Below, in pieces: positions 22,486 to 33,861 of a stretch of 64,000 bases of DNA. The DNA comes from Bretschneidera sinensis (Eukaryota; Streptophyta; Magnoliopsida; Brassicales; Akaniaceae). The stretch lies in the NCBI GenBank assembly GCA_023935145.1, contig CM043705.1:22622290-22686289 (forward strand). Reading direction: 5' to 3'. The first letter of the stretch is position 1. The number at the start of each line of letters is the position of its first letter. A program made the translations under genes and the position numbers. Below the pieces are notes generated by a model, which was not told where the DNA came from, did no database searches, and was given only the letters and a program-made list of their open reading frames with translations.

Positions 22486-24012
22486 GCCACTCCTTGTGGT
22501 AACAACTTTAGCTTGCTCGATAATTGGGTTGGGAACAGTGTTGCTAGGCAATTTTCCACTCTCCGTTATCTTCCCCATGAAGTCCACCACTTGTCCCAAT
22601 TGCTTCTTCAGCTCTGCAATATCCTTAGTGTGAGCCTGTTGACCTGTAACAAGAGCTTGAGTAGCAGTAGTTAAATTCTGTTGCCCTTGAGCAAGGGACT
22701 TTAAAATTTCATCATAATTAGAAGCAACAGAATTTGTAGGTACAATAGGATTAGGGACAAAGTTTTGAGGTACCTGAGGCCTCATAAACAAACCTGGAGG
22801 GCGTGGAAACACTTGCCCTTGACCTTGAGGGTTCTGAACATTATCATTGTTGGCCCAACGAAAATTGGGGTGATCTCTAAGCCCAGGGTTATATGTGTTA
22901 GAGAAAGGGTTGTACCTTTGTCCACCATGATTACCTTGAAACCCAACAGCTTTAAGAGACTCCCATCCTCCATTGTTGATCAGTTGGGGACATTGGTCAG
23001 TTGGATGCCCTTGAGTACAACACACACCACAGATTTGAGCAACTTGTTGTACTTGTGCTCCATTCACGTTCAGTACCTGAGACAGAAGAGTAGACATTTT
23101 ATTAACTTTTTCCTCAAGAGCAGAGTTAGAAGATACCTCATTCACCCCATGAGTGGAGTTTAACACTCCCTCCTATTGTTGATAATTAAGAGCACGTTGG
23201 GCGAGTAACTCCTTAGCAACATCAGGTGTCTTATCGACAAAAGAACCTCCGGCAGCAGCATCTAACAATTGACGTTCGAGGGGGAGAAGTCCTTCATAAA
23301 AGTAAGTGAGAAGATTCCCTTCTTTCATCCCATGTGAAGGACATGATGCAATTAAGCTCTTGAATCTCTCATAGTAGGCATAGAACGCCTCTTCCTTCCT
23401 TTGCTCAATTCCAGTTATCTGTTTCCTCAAGACAGTAATCCTTGAGGCAGGGAAGTACTTAGTCAGAAACTCAGTCATCAGCTTCTCCCATGTGTTGATG
23501 TAACCCGAGGGTAGATCAAACAACCAAGTCTTTGCCCTATCTTCAAGTGAAAAAGGGAATGACTTTAGCTTCAGAACGTTGAGATCCGCATTTTGTGGGC
23601 ACATACTTGAACACACAAACTGGAACTCCTTGAGATGTTTGTGAGGATCTTCGTTAGTAAGCCCATGGAATTTGGGCAAATGGTGCAAGAACCCACTCTT
23701 CAGTTCGAACTCAGCTATCTTGCCAACTGCTGGTTCTGGATAAGTAATACAAGTTGGTGCAGCTCCCCCATCAGTTGAAGAAGACATTTGCCTAATAGTT
23801 TCAGCCATTGGTACTTCGTCTTCCTTACTTGCGTCTTCTAAGTCAGGTATGTCTTCTTCCTCGTCTGACAAGTGATGTGAAAAATTATCTGACTCCTCCG
23901 ACTCTAGCCTCCCTTCTTGGTAAGGTGGGGGTTGATTTGTAGAAAGTGCAACTTCTTTTAGTAAAGCCAAACGTTTTCTAAGTTCTTGAGTCTTTCTACT
24001 AACTGCTGACAT
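22486..24012 (-). pseudogene. A2 gag with one premature stop
   Basis: On the minus strand gag starts at 24012 and reads as in A1 up to NYQQ. There a TAC to TAG change at 23173-23175 stops it; the same frame then continues with the CX2CX4HX4C knuckle until A1 interrupts it. Compared with A1 it has two extra proline codons near residue 27. Gag would form the particle. Here only a 279-residue N-terminal piece without the knuckle could be translated. Confidence 0.93.
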
Positions 24013-24237
24013 TCATCGACCTAAATAACAAAAGCAAAGGAATCAATATATAAGTTAAAGTTTGAAATACAAATAATAATAGCTTCCCTTACAAATGTTA
24101 CAAATGGTTTTAAGGAAGTCACATGCTAAAATTGCAATCAAGTAAAACACAAGTTATATTATATGCTAAGAAGAATATTAACAAGTTAAATGACACTAAA
24201 ATATAGAGATTTTGCAATCCCCGGCAACGGCGCCATT
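24013..24237 (-). other. A2 leader and primer binding site
   Basis: The leader matches A1. The tRNA-Asp primer site is at 24218-24235 (minus strand) and is a perfect match to the A1 site. Confidence 0.88.
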
Positions 24238-26143
24238 TGATAGACCGTTTATTTCGGTCATCAACAAACCCTGCAGAAGATTGTAGTAAAGTGATTAGTA
24301 GGGTATCGTTAGTGGCCGGGGATTGCGGGTACTCTATACTAAAGAGTCATAAAAATAATAATAAATGATTTGATTGGTTTAATTAGCAGTTTATAAACAA
24401 ATATAAATCTACATCTATTAACATTACACAAGATTAGGGGGTTTTCATGATTTGATTTTTCTTTTTACTAATTTTACTAAGGAAATTAAAGAACAATTAT
24501 TTACAATTGATCATTTTCTCTCACAATTCAGAAAATCAAGTTTGTTAAATGACTAATCAAATTGTTTCAATGTAGACAACGAATTCGTGCCTCAATCACA
24601 TATCAGAATTGAATCAAAGTGCAAGCCTAAAGAGATCATGCACTTTATAAATTCCTTCTTAGATAATCACTAAGCTTAGGAAAAGTCCATCAGCTAGTTA
24701 TTTTGTTTAAGCAATCAAGTTAATACTCAGCGCATCCTTACAATTACTTAAACAAATCATTAAGATCAAAAGGAATTATGATTCAATAACATGTTCCTTA
24801 TTCCTATGAAAAAGTCCATGGATAAAGAACATGCAATTTCCAGAACATTGGCTATTGTTCATAGCTTTTACCACTTTAAATCGTACTCCAGATCAATTAG
24901 GTGATCGAAAGTGCGATTATGGCTTCAATGATTTGCAATATCAAAGTTTTCAATATAACAGAACTGAAAATTCAACGTATGTAATGAATTAATATGTCTA
25001 CATATCATGAACAATTCAAAAACATTAAAGAATAAATCTGAAAATTAACCAACTCATTGAATTAATAATAATATCTAACATAAGAATCCAAGGCTGAAAC
25101 AATTAAAAAGAATAGCCGTAAGGGGTACACTTCTTGAACACACTCAAGGAAGCTTGAGATGTTAATGGTGATGAACCTCACGGCTATGATGATAGATGAA
25201 GGAGAACACATTTTGGAAAAGTCCTAATGTGCTCACAATTGGAGAAGGAATGGTGGAGTGTTTCAGCCTTTTGCTTCTTGAATTTTGAGTAGAGATGGTT
25301 CCAAGAGAAAAGATGATCTCTTTCAGCTTACAAACACCCTATTTATAGAGCTTAGAACAACCCTCTAAGCTTAGGAAAAGCAAGAAAACAATGCTAAAAA
25401 CAAGCCATGAAACATGCAAGGAAACAATCCCTAAAACATGCAAGGAAACAATCCCTAAAACATGCAAAGAATCAAGGAATGGCCAAAAGTAAGAAAGAGG
25501 AATACAATCCCGAAATTTCAGGAGGACCCAACTAGTAGAATTCAAACGGTCATATCTTCTTCCACACATCTCCAAATGAGCTGAAACTTGTTGGGCTGGA
25601 AAGAAGACGTCTTGAACTTCAATTTTGACCTAAGAAAGTCTCAAAAATGATATTGTTTGGGCCTGTTATGATGGGCCAAAATCCAGTAGGCTGTTGCATC
25701 CGAATCTTCCTCCACTTTGGGCTTGGACCTTGCACCTTGCTTAGTTGACAAGAGATTATGTGATCTTTTGTTGTGCAAGCCCATTTTAGGTTGGACATAC
25801 CCATGTTACTAATGGACTCCAATATTCTCTTGTGTTTTGACACATCATCCAAATAATTCCGTGGTGGAACCCTACAAAGAAATCAGAAAATAATAGATAA
25901 GGAAAGTTTCTATAATTAGAAAAGTTTTTTTTTTAGAATGATAAGACTATTTTCTTAATCCACTTAGATTTCCTAAAGTAACTAGGAAAACTCATTTTAG
26001 CACCTTATTTTACCATTCCCACGTTCACAAGCTTTCTAAATACTAAGAAAAGAAACTAAGCTCAAAATAACAAAGTTAAGAGAATTACAAAGCCAAATAG
26101 GGTAGGAAAGGCATTAAAAACGTAACACAAAGTGTTCCTATCA
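24238..26143 (-). repeat. A2 5' LTR
   Basis: This 1906-bp LTR runs TGATAG to CTATCA. Like 3507-5411 it has three 24-bp U3 repeat units. It abuts A3 internal sequence directly (ATCGAGCAAG) with no target duplication. Confidence 0.93.
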
Positions 26144-29100
26144 TCGAGCAAGCTAAAGTTGTTACCACAAGGAGTGGCAAGACCCTTGTGGATGTTCTTA
26201 AAACTCAGAAGAAAGCCAAAGTGACCCACCATGAGGAAGAGGATGTTGTGAGCACCAAGAAGAAAATACAGAAAGATCCCACCACCACAATGGCGGAAAT
26301 GATTGGTCCTCCATCATCTGAGAATGCTTTAAAACCTCAAGGTAATGAATAAAACCTTAAACACTCTTTTGATTCTAATCCTTTTGCTCGTGTGCCTTTT
26401 CCTAGTAGGTTTGCCAAAACCAAGAAGGATGAATCTGATCAGGCCATCTTAGAGATTTTTTAGAAGGTACAAGTCAACATGCCTTTGATTGAGTGCTTGA
26501 AGCAAGTGCCAAGATATGCCAAGTTTCTGAAGGAGCTTCGCACTACAAGGAGGCAGACTCGTGAGAAGGAGGTGGTGAAGTTGAATGAGACAGTCTCTGC
26601 TGTCATCCAAAGGAAATTGCCCCCAAAGCTTAAGGATCCAGGGAGTTTTTCTGTTCCTTATGTGATTGGTACCAACAAATTTGATAATGTCATGCTAGAC
26701 TTAGGAGCTTCAATTAATGTGATGCCTTATAGTCTTTATGCTTCTTTAGAGCTAGGTGCACTTAAAAGTGATAATGTTGTTATCCAATTGGCTGATCGAT
26801 CTAATAAGTATCCTAAAGGATACGTTGAAGATGTTCTTGTGCAAGTAAATCAACTCATTTTTCCTGCAGACTTCTATATCATTGATATGGAAGATTCGCC
26901 CCTAAATTCTACTCCGTTGCTTTTAGGGCGCCCATTCATGAGGACCGCAAGAACAAAGATCGATGTTTATGAGGGAACTCTAACCATGGAATTTGATAAT
27001 GAAGTTATACGCTTCAACATCTTTGAAGCCATGAGGTATCCATTGACTGACATTAAACCCTGTTTTTCTATTGATGATATTAACTCACTTGCGCAGAGAT
27101 TTTTGGAAGCAATGGAAGAGGATGAGTTGAAAGTAACACTCTCTCAAGGAGTTGGTTATACTGAGAATGGAGAATCCATTTCTAGGGCTGAGTTAGAAAA
27201 GTCTGAAGAGCCCATTGTGATCAAAACTGTAGCCTCCCTTGAAGCCCGACCCATATTACCAAGGTCTATTCCTCATTTGTCCTTTCCTATTTCCACTAAC
27301 AAAATGTTACCTTCAGTGATACAGGCCCCTACACTTGAGCTTAAGGTTTTGCCAGATCACTTGAAGTATGTCTTTTTGGGGGACAAGGAGACGCTGCCTA
27401 TTATTATATCCTCGAAGTTGGAGGAGGACCAAGAAAAGAAGCTTGTGGACGTTCTGAAGAAGTACAAGACCGCCATTGGTTGGACTTTGGCAGATATCAA
27501 GGGAATTAGCCCAACCATGTGCGTCCATAGGATCCTGTTGGAGGATGGTGCCAAACCCACCAGAGATGCCCAGAGACGCCTACATCCACCTATGATGAAG
27601 GTTGTGCAAGATGAGGTAATTAAGTTACTTGATTGTGGCGTTATTTACCCTATTTCAGATAGCAAGTGGGTGTCTCCTGTTCAAGTTGTGCCAAAGAAGT
27701 CAGGAGTTACTGTGGTAAAGAATGAGGAGAATGAGCTTGTACCTCAAAGAGTGGTAACTGGTTATCGAGTTTGCATAGACTATAGGAAGCTCAATGCTTC
27801 AACAAGAAAGGACCATTTCCCTCTGCCCTTCATCGATCAGATGCTCGAGAGATTAGCTGGTTATCCTTTTTATTGTTTTTTGGATGGATACAGTGGGTAC
27901 AACCAGATCTGTATAGCGCAAGAGGACCAAGAGAAGACCACCTTCACTTGCCCTTTTGGCACTTATGCCTACAGACGTATGCCATTCGGATTGTGCAATG
28001 CACCAGGTACGTTTCAACGTTGTATGCTCTCCATTTTCTCTGAATACATCGAGAATATCATTGAGGTCTTTATGGATGATTTTAGTGTCTTTGGTGGAGA
28101 TTTTGATGCATGCTTAGGAAATTTGGAACTTATTCTGAAACGTTGTGTTGAAACAAACTTGGTTCTAAATTGGGAAAAATGTCACTTCATGGTGACTCAA
28201 GGGATTGTTTTAGGACATATCATATCTACTAAGGGGATTGAGGTTGATAAATCTAAGGTAGATCTTGTGCGTTACTTACCCTCTCCCACTTGTGTGAGAG
28301 AGGTTCGTTCATTTCTTGGTCATGCAGGATTTTACAGGAGGTTTATCAAGGATTTCTCCAATGTATCAAGGCCCTTGTGCCGTTTACTTCAGAAGGACAC
28401 TCTCTTTGAGTTTGATGAGGAGTGCAAGAAAGCTTTTGAGAAGCTAAAGGAGTTATTGACTACTGCTCCCATCATGTCTCCACCTAATTGGTCCTTACCT
28501 TTTGAATTGATGTGTGACGCCTCAGATTACGCCGTTGGGGCTGTTTTGGGACAAAGAATGGACAAAAAGCCCTATGCCATCTACTATGCCTCTAGGACAC
28601 TCAATAATGCTCAATTAAACTATTCCACAACTGAAAAAGAGCTCCTTGCTGTTGTTTTTGCCTTAGATAAATTTCGCTCTTATTTACTTCAAACTAAAGT
28701 TGTTGTTTATACTGATCATGCAGCTTTGAAGTATCTGATGACAAAGAAGGAGGCCAAACCGAGACTGATTAGATGGGTGCTTTTGCTTCAAGAATTTGAT
28801 TTGGAGATCAAGGACAAGAAGGGGAGTGAAAACTTGGTAGCTGACCATTTGAGCAGACTTGTTCATGAGGAGGACGTCCTACCCCTGCAAGAATCATTCC
28901 CAGATGAGCAGCTCTTTGGGATTGAGGTAAGTGAGCCTTGGTATGCTGATATTGTGAATTATTTAGTTACTAGGCAATTTCCTGACACTTTACCTCGTTC
29001 TAATAAAGAAAAACTTAAGCATATGGCTAGGCATTACATATGGGATGAACGTTATTTGTGGAAACATTGTAGTGATCAAATCATTAGGAGGTGTGTCCCT

Positions 29101-30237
29101 GAATCTGAGCATAAATCGATACTTGCCTCTTGTCATTCTGAGTCTTGTGGTGGACACTTTGGTGCTCGTCGGACAGCCCGTAAGGTATTAGATTGTGGTT
29201 TTTTCTGGCCTTCTATTTTTAAGGATGCATACTTGTATTGCATGACTTGTGACAGGTGCCAGAGGACAGGTAATTTAGGCTCTAGGGATCAGATGCCCAT
29301 GGCCCATATTATAACTGTTGAGATTTTCGATGTTTGGGGCGTTGATTTCATGGGGCCGTTTCCTTCATCTAACGAGTTTCTTTACATTCTTTTGGCTGTT
29401 GATTATGTGTCTAAGTGGGTGGAGGCTAAAGCCACCAGAACTAATGACTCTAAAGTTGTTGTAGATTTGTTGAGATCTAACATATTTGCTAGGTTTGGAA
29501 TGCCTCGTGTGATTATTAGTGATGGTGGATTACACTTCTGCAACCATACAATTGAGGCCCTGCTCAAGAAGTACAAAGTGACTCATACGGTGGCAACACC
29601 TTATCATCCTCAGACGAGTGGACAAGTAGAGGTCTCAAATCGTGAGATTAAGGGGATTTTGGAGAAGACTGTGGGCCCTACACGCAAGGATTGGAGCAAA
29701 AGACTTGATGATGCACTTTGGGCTTATAGGACAGCTTACAAGACGCCAATTGGGATGTCTCCATTCAGGCTTGTCTATGGTAAAGCGTGTCACTTACCAG
29801 TTGAGCTTGAGCATAGGGCATGGTGGACTGTTAAGTCTTTCAACATGGACATTGATGAGGCTGGTTTACATAGAAAACTCCAACTGAATGAACTTGAGGA
29901 AATCATAAACGAGGCATATGATAGTGCATGGATCTACAAGGAGAAAACTAGAGCTTTTCATGATAAGATGATCCGTGGCAAGGCCTTTGTTGTGGGCCAA
30001 AAAGTTCTTCTCTTCCATTCTAGACTTAAACTTTTTCCTGGTAAGTTACGTTCTAGATGGGTGGGTCCATTCATTGTCACTAATATTTTTCCTCATGGTG
30101 CTATGCAGATAAAAAGTGACAAAATTGGAAATGAATTCAAGGTGAATGGTCATCGCTTGAAACCTTACTATGAGGCTTTTGAGGAGCATACTGTGGAGGA
30201 TGTACCCCTCCTAGAGGTGCCACTCACAAAGGACTAA
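26144..30237 (+). pseudogene. A3 pol with lost gag
   Basis: A3 begins at the gag-protease linker; everything upstream is missing at the junction with A2. Two in-frame stops, TAA at 26350-26352 and TAG at 26461-26463, precede a 1252-codon open frame from 26479. That frame holds protease [16 protein letters not shown], RNase H, HHCC and the DDE core with GQVE. The domain content equals A1 pol, with scattered amino-acid changes. Without gag, leader and 5' LTR it cannot be expressed as an element. Confidence 0.92.
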
Positions 30238-30371
30238 AAACGAGGTACAAAGTCTAGGCTGAAAGACTGTAAACATTAAAGCGCTGCTTGGGAGGTAACC
30301 CAATTCAACCGAAGCTGTGGAGGAGTCATTAACACAGATTTGCATTCTCTTTCTCTCTTCCATTTACGTTG
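30238..30371 (+). other. A3 3' untranslated region, part 1
   Basis: This includes the post-pol stem-loop at 30288-30303 (loop AGGTAA). It ends at the B1 target duplication CGTTG (30367-30371). Confidence 0.8.
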
Positions 30372-31215
30372 TGACACAGGTGTGTCCAACAAACCTTTAA
30401 CCTAACAAATAAGGCCTCATGAAATGGGTATGTCCAACCTAACATGGGCCTGCCCAACAAAAAATAACAAAATCTCTTATCAACTAAGCAAGGTGCAAGG
30501 TCCAAGCCCAAAGTGGAAGAAGATTCGGATGCAACAGCCTATTAGATTTAGGCCCATCATAACAGGCCCAAACAATCTGCTTTTTGAGACTTTCTTAAGC
30601 CTAAATTGAAGTTCAAGATGTCATCTTTCCAACCCAACAAGTTTCAGCCCATTTGGAGATGTGTGGAAGAAGATATGGCCGTTTGAATTCTGCTAGTTGG
30701 GTCCTCCTGAAATTCTGGGATTGTATTCTTCTTTTAGCCTTTTCCTTGATTCCTTGCATGTTTTAGGGATTGTCTCCTTCCTTGTTTTAGGGATTGTTTC
30801 ATTGCATGTTTTATGGATTGTTTCCTTGCATGTTTTAGGGATTGTTTGCTTGCATGTTTTATGCCTTGTTTCCTTGCATGTTTTATGCCTTGTTTTCTTG
30901 CTTGTCCTTAGCTTAGAAGGTTGTTCTAAGCTCTATAAATACTTGTGTTTGTAAGTTGAAAAATCAGACTTGAGTTTATAAATTGAAATCAGCCTTTGGC
31001 TTTTAGAAGAGAGTTTTCTCCTTCTTGTAATTCTGTATCTCTTTGGTATAATCCTTAGAGTGGTGAATTCCTATAGTTCTGTATCCCTTGTGTTAATCCT
31101 TTGGGTGGTGATATTCTATATCCCTTTGGTGTTATCTCTTGGGTGGTGAACTCCTATCTTTCATTTCGTTGTTTGTTTGTTTAGTTTCCTTCAATTCTAT
31201 TTAAATCCGGTATCA
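30372..31215 (+). repeat. B1 5' LTR
   Basis: This 844-bp LTR starts TGACACAGGTGTGTCC and ends AATCCGGTATCA. U3 contains six units of the 24-bp repeat and TATAAATA at 30934-30941. Relative to B2 it has about 50 extra bases near the 5' end, between the GGTGTGTCCAAC and GGTATGTCCAAC motifs. Confidence 0.94.
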
Positions 31216-31218
31216 AAT

Positions 31219-31230
31219 TGGTATCAGAGC
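31219..31230 (+). other. B1 primer binding site (initiator tRNA-Met)
   Basis: TGGTATCAGAGC, three bases after the LTR, is complementary to the 3' end of initiator tRNA-Met. Confidence 0.9.
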
Positions 31231-31284
31231 TTTGGTTTCTCAAGTGTGATATCTAACACCTTGATTTCCATAGTTCTTGTTATT

Positions 31285-33861
31285 ATGGCTGGTCGTGGTC
31301 GTCGTGGTCAAGCTATTCCAATAGCAGCTCCAGAAGCACCACCGCAAGGAGATCTGCGAGATATCGAGATGGAAGCCTTGAAGAGACAAGTGCAGCAACT
31401 CGAACAACGCCTAGAGCGTTATGGAACTTCTGAACATGGTGCCCCTCATCATGGCTCAGACGTTGAAGTTTCCAGCAATGATGGAGACGAAGTTAATCCT
31501 TTTCACCAAGCTCGTGGTCATGCCTCAAGTTACAGCACACCACCTCACCCCCGTGAGCTAAGAAATCATGTTTTTCGACATGATTATGATGTCAAGGTGG
31601 ACATTCCAGAATTTGAGGGAATGATGCAACCAGATGATTTCATTGATTGGCTTACTACCGTTGAGCGAATCTTTGATTTCAAAGATGTTCCAGAAAATCG
31701 TAAAGTGAAAGTTGTTGCCATCAAGCTAAGGAAACATGCTTCAATCTGGTGGGAGAATTTGAAGAGGCAGCGAGAACGTGAAGGAAAAGTACGTATTGCA
31801 ACATGGGCAAAGATGAGGAGAGAGCTAAAAAGAAATTATTTACCTGACCACTACAAACAAGATGCTTTTATGAAATTTCATAATTTCAAGCAAAGGGAGT
31901 CGTCCGTGAAGGAGTATACAGCAGAGTTTGATCATCTAATGATTTGTTGTGATGTTATTAAGCAAGAAGAGCAGATGATAGCCCGCTATCTTGGTGGGTT
32001 ACGTGTTGAAATCAGTGATGTGGTGCAGCTGCAACCATATTGGACTTATAATGATGTTTGCAAACTCGCTATGAAGGTGGAGAAGCAACTGAAAGAAAAA
32101 TGTGGTAATTGTTTTCGATCCTTTATTCAAGATGGAGTTTCTAACCGTGGAAGTGGTTCCACTTCTAAAACCACGACCATACCCAAGACAACCGCGGCCA
32201 AGCAAAGTAATGAAACTACATCAGGTTCAAATCATCCAATCATTTCCAATACAACTCGAAGGTGTTTCAAATGTCAAGATTTTGGATATATTGCTTCTGA
32301 TTGTCCAAATCGCAAAATGGTGTCTCTTATGGAAGAAGACATGGAAACGGAAGGTGAGCATGAGTTTTCACCAGAAACTAATGAACATGTTGCTGTGGAA
32401 GAAGAAATTACTTATGCTGATCGAGGGGAGGCTCTTGTGGTTCAAAAAAGCCTCAACGTAACCTATGTGGAAGATGAATGGTTGCAGAACAATATTTTTC
32501 ATACTAGATACACTTCTCATGGAAAGGTCTGTAACGTCATCATTGATGGAGGAGGTTGTGAAAATGTTGTGGCATCAACAATGGTGGAGAAACCGAAGTT
32601 AAAAACTGAAGATCATCCGGAACCTTACAAATTCCAGTGGCTTCGCAAAGGCAATGAAGTGAAGGTAAATAAAAGATGCTTTGTTGAATTTTCCATTGGC
32701 AAGAATTATAACGATGCTGTAGTTTGTGTCATAGTGCCTATGGATGCATATCATTTGTTGCTTGGAAGACCTTGGCAGTATGATAGAAAGACTAAGCATG
32801 AAGGTTTCAAAAATACTTATTCTTTTGAGAATGATGGAGTTAAGGTCCTTTTGGTTCCATTGAAAATTGTTCATGTTCCTAAACCTTCTTTTGGGGAGGG
32901 AACTAGTTTGTCGACCAGATCTGGGGTTGAGAATGCATTGATGAAGAATGGTGAAGGCTTTGCAATTGTGGTAAGGGAAGAGAAAGAACCAACAGAAATT
33001 CCCCCTTCTTTGATTCCATTCCTCATGGAATTTAGTGATGTTGTTCCAGAGGAAATTCCCCATGGCCTTCCACCGATGAGAGATATGCAGCATTACATTG
33101 ATCTTGTACCAGGATCTGTGTTGCCTAACAAACCAGCCTATCAATTGAACCTTAAGGAGCATGAAGTATTACAGAGACAAATTGAAGAGTTGATCGAAAA
33201 GGGGCTTGTTAGAGAGGGCATGAGTCCTTGTGCTGTTCTGACACTCCTTGTTCCCAAAAAAGATGGCTCTTGGCGTATGTGCATTGATAGTAGAGCGGTG
33301 AATAAGATCACCATCAGATATCGCTTTCCTATTCCGCGATTAGGTGATCTTCTTGACCAGATTTGTGGAGCTGTTATTTTCTCAAAAATTGATCTTCGCA
33401 GCGGTTATCACAAAATCAGAATGAGGTCGGGAGATAAGTGGAAAATAGCATTCAAGACTAGAGAGGGGCTGTATGAAGGGATGGTGATGCCTTTTGGGCT
33501 CTCTAATGCTCCTAGCACTTTTATACGACTGATGAATCATGTGTTTAAGCCTTTCCTTGGGCTTTTTGTTGTTGTGTATTTCGATGACATTCTGATTTAC
33601 AGGAAAACTCAACGAGATCATATGGAGCACCTTTATCAAGTGTTTCAAACTCTTCGAAAAGAGACAGTGCTGATACTTCCAGATTTTAGCAAGCTTTTTG
33701 AAGTTGATTGTGATGCGTCCGGAGTGGGAATTGGTGTTGTGCTCAGCCAAGAAGATCTTTCTCCTTACTTTGAGGATCAAGAAGATCAAGTGGACTTGGG
33801 GGCAAGTCTTCATCAACCGGGGGAGTCTGACACAGGTGTGTCCAACAAACCTTTAACCTAA
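31285..33861 (+). CDS. B1 gag-protease-truncated RT fusion ORF
   Basis: This 858-residue ORF is open. The chosen ATG gives MAGRGRRG, shared with B3 and C2; an upstream in-frame ATG lies in the LTR. Gag comes first. The zinc knuckle at 327-340 reads CFKCQDFGYIASDC, so the histidine is tyrosine. The protease motif is IIDGGG. RT has YFDD at 765-768. Two in-frame deletions follow: about 96 residues of RT thumb/connection after TLRKE, and most of RNase H plus integrase after LSQE, where the frame resumes at DLSPYFED. The frame then crosses the purine tract and ends ten residues inside the 3' LTR. RT activity is unlikely. Gag could still work or be supplied in trans. Confidence 0.88.
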   Translation: MAGRGRRGQAIPIAAPEAPPQGDLRDIEMEALKRQVQQLEQRLERYGTSEHGAPHHGSDVEVSSNDGDEVNPFHQARGHASSYSTPPHPRELRNHVFRHDYDVKVDIPEFEGMMQPDDFIDWLTTVERIFDFKDVPENRKVKVVAIKLRKHASIWWENLKRQREREGKVRIATWAKMRRELKRNYLPDHYKQDAFMKFHNFKQRESSVKEYTAEFDHLMICCDVIKQEEQMIARYLGGLRVEISDVVQLQPYWTYNDVCKLAMKVEKQLKEKCGNCFRSFIQDGVSNRGSGSTSKTTTIPKTTAAKQSNETTSGSNHPIISNTTRRCFKCQDFGYIASDCPNRKMVSLMEEDMETEGEHEFSPETNEHVAVEEEITYADRGEALVVQKSLNVTYVEDEWLQNNIFHTRYTSHGKVCNVIIDGGGCENVVASTMVEKPKLKTEDHPEPYKFQWLRKGNEVKVNKRCFVEFSIGKNYNDAVVCVIVPMDAYHLLLGRPWQYDRKTKHEGFKNTYSFENDGVKVLLVPLKIVHVPKPSFGEGTSLSTRSGVENALMKNGEGFAIVVREEKEPTEIPPSLIPFLMEFSDVVPEEIPHGLPPMRDMQHYIDLVPGSVLPNKPAYQLNLKEHEVLQRQIEELIEKGLVREGMSPCAVLTLLVPKKDGSWRMCIDSRAVNKITIRYRFPIPRLGDLLDQICGAVIFSKIDLRSGYHKIRMRSGDKWKIAFKTREGLYEGMVMPFGLSNAPSTFIRLMNHVFKPFLGLFVVVYFDDILIYRKTQRDHMEHLYQVFQTLRKETVLILPDFSKLFEVDCDASGVGIGVVLSQEDLSPYFEDQEDQVDLGASLHQPGESDTGVSNKPLT
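33815..33827 (+). other. B1 polypurine tract
   Basis: AACCGGGGGAGTC precedes the 3' LTR. It is less purine-pure than in families A and D. Confidence 0.7.

Larger units (their letters stand above)
3507..26143 (-). mobile_element. A2: Athila-like Ty3/gypsy element, split by A1
   Basis: This minus-strand element has its 5' LTR at 24238-26143 and 3' LTR at 3507-5411. Both LTRs share private features: a duplicated 24-bp unit and a T8-T9 run near the 5' end. Gag lies to the right and pol to the left of A1, which inserted at 11175-11179/22481-22485. A2 has no matching target duplication: the left flank is an A-family primer site and the right flank is A3 internal sequence. Its ends have therefore been rearranged. 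One gag stop codon makes it non-coding as a whole even before A1 arrived. Confidence 0.9.

Noticed and set aside
30738..30910. CRISPR-like array
   Set aside because: Units are contiguous 24-bp tandem repeats without spacers, in a plant LTR.
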